10,000 nt of DNA from Nitrospira sp. (GTDB lineage: Bacteria; Nitrospirota; Nitrospiria; Nitrospirales; Nitrospiraceae): assembly GCA_020216985.1 (NCBI GenBank), contig JAIWOH010000157.1, positions 1 to 10,000 of the forward strand, written 5' to 3'. Every line of letters begins with the position of its first letter. Positions within the stretch are counted from its first letter, which is position 1. Shown piece after piece: positions 7,757 through 10,000 of the stretch. Made by a program: the position numbers and the translations under genes. Under the pieces are notes generated by a model, which saw nothing but the letters and a program-made list of their open reading frames with translations, had not been told where the DNA came from and did not search any database.

Positions 7757-7769
7757 TAACAGATTGATT
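7757..7769 (-). promoter_or_regulatory. IHF-consensus match between palindrome and promoter
   Basis: The minus strand AATCAATCTGTTA fits WATCAR-N4-TTR at every position. Its centre is about 59 bp upstream of the predicted start, where IHF usually bends DNA at sigma-54 promoters. The motif is short and degenerate, so position is the main support. Confidence 0.4.
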
Positions 7770-7843
7770 ATCTTTTGAAATCTTTCCAGACTGCCGAGCA
7801 AGTTCGAGAGAATGGCAAAGCGGGATGGCCGATTTTCGTGCAG

Positions 7844-7862
7844 ACGGACAAGAATTGTCCGT
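7844..7862. promoter_or_regulatory. Perfect 8-bp palindrome, candidate activator site
   Basis: ACGGACAA-GAA-TTGTCCGT is an uninterrupted 8-bp inverted repeat with a 3-bp centre. The centre (7853) lies about 149 bp upstream of the predicted sigma-54 start, a usual distance for enhancer-binding activators (NtrC/PilR family). A hairpin role is also possible, but there is no T-run after it on the minus strand, so it does not look like a terminator of the ATPase gene. Confidence 0.4.
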
Positions 7863-7895
7863 TCCTTTTAATCAATCTTGTAAGAGCGAGGCTTT

Positions 7896-7914
7896 AGAGT
7901 CGAGAGACGACTCT
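7896..7914 (-). terminator. Weak hairpin after the ATPase gene (possible terminator or RNA-stabilising stem)
   Basis: On the minus strand AGAGTCG-TCTCT-CGACTCT forms a perfect 7-bp stem with a 5-nt loop, starting about 15 nt after the ATPase stop codon. It is followed by AAAGCC rather than a run of T, so it is not a classic Rho-independent terminator. It may slow RNA polymerase or protect the 3' end. Confidence 0.3.
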
Positions 7915-7929
7915 CTTTGCGAGGGTGTC

Positions 7930-9303
7930 CTAAAGGCGAGGCGATGCGAGAAGAGCGGGCGGGCGTTCCAACAAATCCTCGTGCTCTCTCATGGCGATGG
8001 CTCTGACTTGTCGATAGGTGGTGACCCCCTGGATGACTTTCTGAATACCGTGTTGCAGCAGCGTGATCATACCCTGTCGCATGGCGACCGGCACCAGCTC
8101 CGACGCTCTCGCTTTTGATTGAATCAAGCGTTTGATTTCTTTTGTTCCGATCAACAACTCATGAATCGCCACCCGCCCGCTGAAGCCTCTGCCATGACAG
8201 CGGTCACATCCCCTCGCTCGATATAACGTCCAGTCCTCGGAGTACGGCACTCGCAGCGTTTCCCATTGCGACCGTCCATACCCTTCGACCAGTTCGTCAT
8301 ATTCCTGTCTCGTCGGGTGATACGGCTCTTTGCAGGATTCGCACAGTCGTTTACAGAGACGGACGGCCAGCACACCCACGATTGTATCGGCGACGTTCAG
8401 CGCATCGCATCCCATATCGAGCAGTCGCGTTATCGTCTCCACCGCGCTGTTCGTGTGCAACGTGCTTAAAACAAAATGACCGGTCAGGGACGCCTGGATC
8501 GCGATATCGGCGGTCTCTTTGTCGCGCATTTCGCCGATCATGATGACGTCGGGATCCGCCCGCAAAAAGGCCCTCATCGCGGCGGCGAACGTCAAGCCGA
8601 TCTTGGGATGGACTTGGACCTGCCTCAACCCCTCCTGTGTGATCTCGATTGGATCTTCCGCCGTCCAGATTTTCCGCTCATCCGTGTTGATATGTTTCAA
8701 AATCGCATGGAGCGTGGTCGTCTTTCCCGATCCCGTCGGTCCCACGCACAAGAATAGACCGTGCGGCAGTTCGGCCAACGCCTTCACGGCCCGGAGGACG
8801 TCAGGTGAAAACTCCATCGCTTCCAGCGGCATGATGTCCTTCTGTGCCAGCAGTCGCAGCACCATATCTTCGTTTCCCCCGGACGTCGGAATTGTCGCCA
8901 CGCGCAGTTCCAAATCGTGCCCTCGCCCCAGCGAAAACCGGATTTTCCCGTCCTGCGGCTTGCGCCGTTCGGCAATGTCTAAATTGGCCATGATCTTCAA
9001 GCGCGAGATGACGGCCTTTTGGTACACCGCCCCTATTTTCATGCCGGTGAAGCAGGTACCGTCCACGCGAAAACGGACGACCGTTTCTTTCCCCCCGGCG
9101 GACGGTTCAATGTGCACATCGGAGGCTCCGTAACGGTGGGATTCGGCAATGATTTGGTTGACAAGCCGAACGACGGCGGAGTCCTGCTCATTCGTCGTCC
9201 CGACGGTCTGGTCTCTCCTCCGTTCGCCGATCCCGTTATCGGCCTGTTTGGCAAGCATGGCGAAAGACCATGATTCAAAACCGGCGGAGCTTTCTCTGCC
9301 CAT
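7930..9303 (-). CDS. GspE/PilB-superfamily ATPase lacking the N-terminal MshEN domain
   Basis: A 457-residue cytoplasmic ATPase of the type II secretion/type IV pilus motor family. Seen in order: N2 domain from about 42 (VVRLVNQIIAESHRYGASDVHIEP, 44-67; RVDG 79-82), Walker A GPTGSGKT (188-195), Asp box TAEDPIE (214-220), Walker B DVIMIGEMRD (252-261), His box LSTLHTN (279-285), and paired metal-binding cysteines CESC (321-324) and CDRC (366-369) followed by GRGFSGRVAIHELL. All catalytic parts are intact. PilB/GspE proteins are usually about 500-600 residues with an N-terminal N1/MshEN domain (c-di-GMP- or GspL/PilC-related). Here only about 40 residues precede N2. The CxxC pair argues for the PilB/GspE branch over PilT. 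The start ATG is 12 nt after the upstream stop, with AGAGAAG before it, so the two genes are likely cotranscribed. Whether it powers extension, a pseudopilus or is an accessory motor cannot be told from this window. Confidence 0.9.
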   Translation of the reverse strand: MGRESSAGFESWSFAMLAKQADNGIGERRRDQTVGTTNEQDSAVVRLVNQIIAESHRYGASDVHIEPSAGGKETVVRFRVDGTCFTGMKIGAVYQKAVISRLKIMANLDIAERRKPQDGKIRFSLGRGHDLELRVATIPTSGGNEDMVLRLLAQKDIMPLEAMEFSPDVLRAVKALAELPHGLFLCVGPTGSGKTTTLHAILKHINTDERKIWTAEDPIEITQEGLRQVQVHPKIGLTFAAAMRAFLRADPDVIMIGEMRDKETADIAIQASLTGHFVLSTLHTNSAVETITRLLDMGCDALNVADTIVGVLAVRLCKRLCESCKEPYHPTRQEYDELVEGYGRSQWETLRVPYSEDWTLYRARGCDRCHGRGFSGRVAIHELLIGTKEIKRLIQSKARASELVPVAMRQGMITLLQHGIQKVIQGVTTYRQVRAIAMREHEDLLERPPALLASPRL

Positions 9304-9315
9304 AGCGGTCTTCTC

Positions 9316-10000
9316 TCAATAGCGAACCATCCATGTCCCGGGAGCTCGATAGACGACCGGCACTCCACGGAACAGGCCCCAGCTCATGTCGTCGTCATGC
9401 CAAACTTCGAGTCGCCCCTGACCATCCGGCGCTCTGATATTTCCTTCGGCAATCACTGCTCCATACACCTTGACGGGGTTCTCGACCACGATGTTTCCTG
9501 CCGCGTACAACACGCCATTGAGATGGATACCGGAAAGGTCGACGGTCATCCGACCACCCCCGTTTTCGCGCGGGCTTTGAACCTTGAGTCGATTCCCCGT
9601 GCCGGAAAGATTGAGCCGCACGTGCCCGTGGACGACCGCGACTCCCTCGAAATAGCCGGCATTGATCTCGATGGTGCCCATATTGTCCGTACGCGGAGCG
9701 GTCCGATCGAGGGTGTCGACGAAGATCAAGCCCCGTTGATCTCCAACCTGCTGCGAGGAGAAGACCTGACGAGGGGACAAGCCTCTCCCCACCTGAATAT
9801 TTCCATCCTCATAGAGGAGTCCATCCGAGCCCGGCACATAGTAACTCCCGAACCTGATTGCGGTTTGCTTGAGTTGTTCGTAGCTCCATCCCTCGAACAG
9901 CATCCCCGGTGTTGGAATCTGCCGGGAATGGACGTTCGGAGGAAGGGTGCCCGCGGAGCCAGGCGTCGGCTCGACTTCTCGGACCGGTCCCCCGGCCCAT
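9316..10000 (-). CDS. Large PilX-type T4P protein with beta-repeat tail, 5' end beyond window
   Basis: The frame is open from the right edge (first full codon at 9999) to the TGA at 9318-9316, giving 227 visible residues. The ATG at 9903 is in frame but probably internal, because the frame continues upstream without a stop. It begins with a Pro-rich linker, then GWSYEQLKQTAIRFGSYYVPGSDGLLYEDGNI. Next is a run of short beta-strand repeats: GTIEINAGYFEGVAVVHGHVRL, LSGIHLNGVLYAAGNIVV and VKVYGAVIAEGNI. The C-terminus is RGVPVVYRAPGTWMVRY. This 'LYAAGNI...GAVIAEGNI' pattern followed by a GTW tail is known from large T4P proteins that carry a PilX N-terminal domain; here that N-terminus is not visible, so the assignment is inferred. 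The gene lies 12 nt upstream of the ATPase gene and is likely in the same operon. An alternative is a general pilus-associated or polymer-forming (bactofilin-like) surface protein. Confidence 0.75.
   Translation of the reverse strand, partial: WAGGPVREVEPTPGSAGTLPPNVHSRQIPTPGMLFEGWSYEQLKQTAIRFGSYYVPGSDGLLYEDGNIQVGRGLSPRQVFSSQQVGDQRGLIFVDTLDRTAPRTDNMGTIEINAGYFEGVAVVHGHVRLNLSGTGNRLKVQSPRENGGGRMTVDLSGIHLNGVLYAAGNIVVENPVKVYGAVIAEGNIRAPDGQGRLEVWHDDDMSWGLFRGVPVVYRAPGTWMVRY

Larger units (their letters stand above)
7699..7929. other. Intergenic region with regulatory signals, no gene
   Basis: These 231 bp separate the ATPase gene from the minor-pilin operon. No convincing coding frame is seen; the plus-strand frame starting at 7825 runs into the ATPase antisense. 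In transcription order (minus strand) it holds a 7-bp hairpin just after the ATPase stop (7896-7914), an 8-bp palindrome (7844-7862), an IHF-like site (7757-7769) and a -24/-12 element (7716-7729). It is visibly more AT-rich than the genes around it. One 10-bp inverted repeat, AGATTGATTA at 7761-7770 and TAATCAATCT at 7869-7878, spans most of it. Confidence 0.8.

Noticed and set aside
7844..7862. 8-bp palindrome read as an intrinsic terminator of the ATPase gene
   Set aside because: On the minus strand it is followed by CTGCACG with no T-run, and there is no plus-strand gene for it to terminate.
8519..9133. Plus-strand open frame of 204 codons opposite the ATPase
   Set aside because: The minus strand carries Walker A, Walker B, Asp and His boxes over the same span, so this is a shadow.
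9809..10000. Minus-strand frame starting with ATG at the window edge
   Set aside because: It is in a different frame from the 9316-10000 gene, which is open throughout and has repeat structure; this frame shows no pilus-related pattern.
1..10000. Search for mobile elements, CRISPR arrays, tRNA or rRNA
   Set aside because: No transposase motifs, terminal repeats, regularly spaced direct repeats, or tRNA/rRNA-like sequences were seen by eye.

Overview
The window is one minus-strand locus of type IV pilus (T4P) genes. It suggests a moderately GC-rich, diderm (Gram-negative) bacterium, because the products need a type IV prepilin system, a Sec-exported PilY1 adhesin and periplasmic disulfide chemistry. 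The gene style (large PilY1 with DxNxDGxxD loops, PilX-like protein with a beta-repeat tail) resembles Nitrospirota or Deltaproteobacteria-like lineages. That taxonomic guess is inference; nothing here fixes the phylum. Every gene I accept lies on the minus strand, so transcription runs from position 10000 towards 1.

Layout in transcription order. (1) 10000-9316: 3' part of a gene whose product ends in beta-rich 'YxxGNI/GAVIAEGNI' repeats, like the large PilX-type T4P proteins; its start is outside the window. (2) 9303-7930: a GspE/PilB-superfamily ATPase with all catalytic boxes and two CxxC pairs, but no room for the usual N-terminal (MshEN/N1) domain. (3) 7929-7699: a 231-bp intergenic region. 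It holds a sigma-54-type -24/-12 element with exact spacing, an upstream IHF-consensus match and, farther upstream, a perfect 8-bp palindrome at enhancer distance. (4) A tightly packed minor-pilin operon: fimT/gspH-like (7698-7180), pilV (7151-6624), pilW (6615-5314), pilX (5313-4684), a small exported PilY2/DUF5666-like protein (4630-4241) and pilY1 (4194 to beyond position 1). pilY1 is open for 1398 codons without a stop and leaves the window at a codon boundary.

Working together: the minor pilins FimT/GspH, PilV, PilW and PilX are expected to form the priming complex that starts pilus assembly and sits at the tip. PilY1 is expected to ride on that complex as the tip adhesin and sensor, with a von Willebrand A (MIDAS) domain at the N-terminus and a calcium-binding beta-propeller-type domain at the C-terminus. 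The ATPase is a cytoplasmic motor or motor-like protein. The regulatory cassette points to two-component/bEBP control (PilSR-like), which is inference.

The long plus-strand open frames (for example 715-1704 and 2629-3474) are antisense shadows of pilY1. No RNA gene, insertion sequence, CRISPR array or convincing intrinsic terminator was seen.
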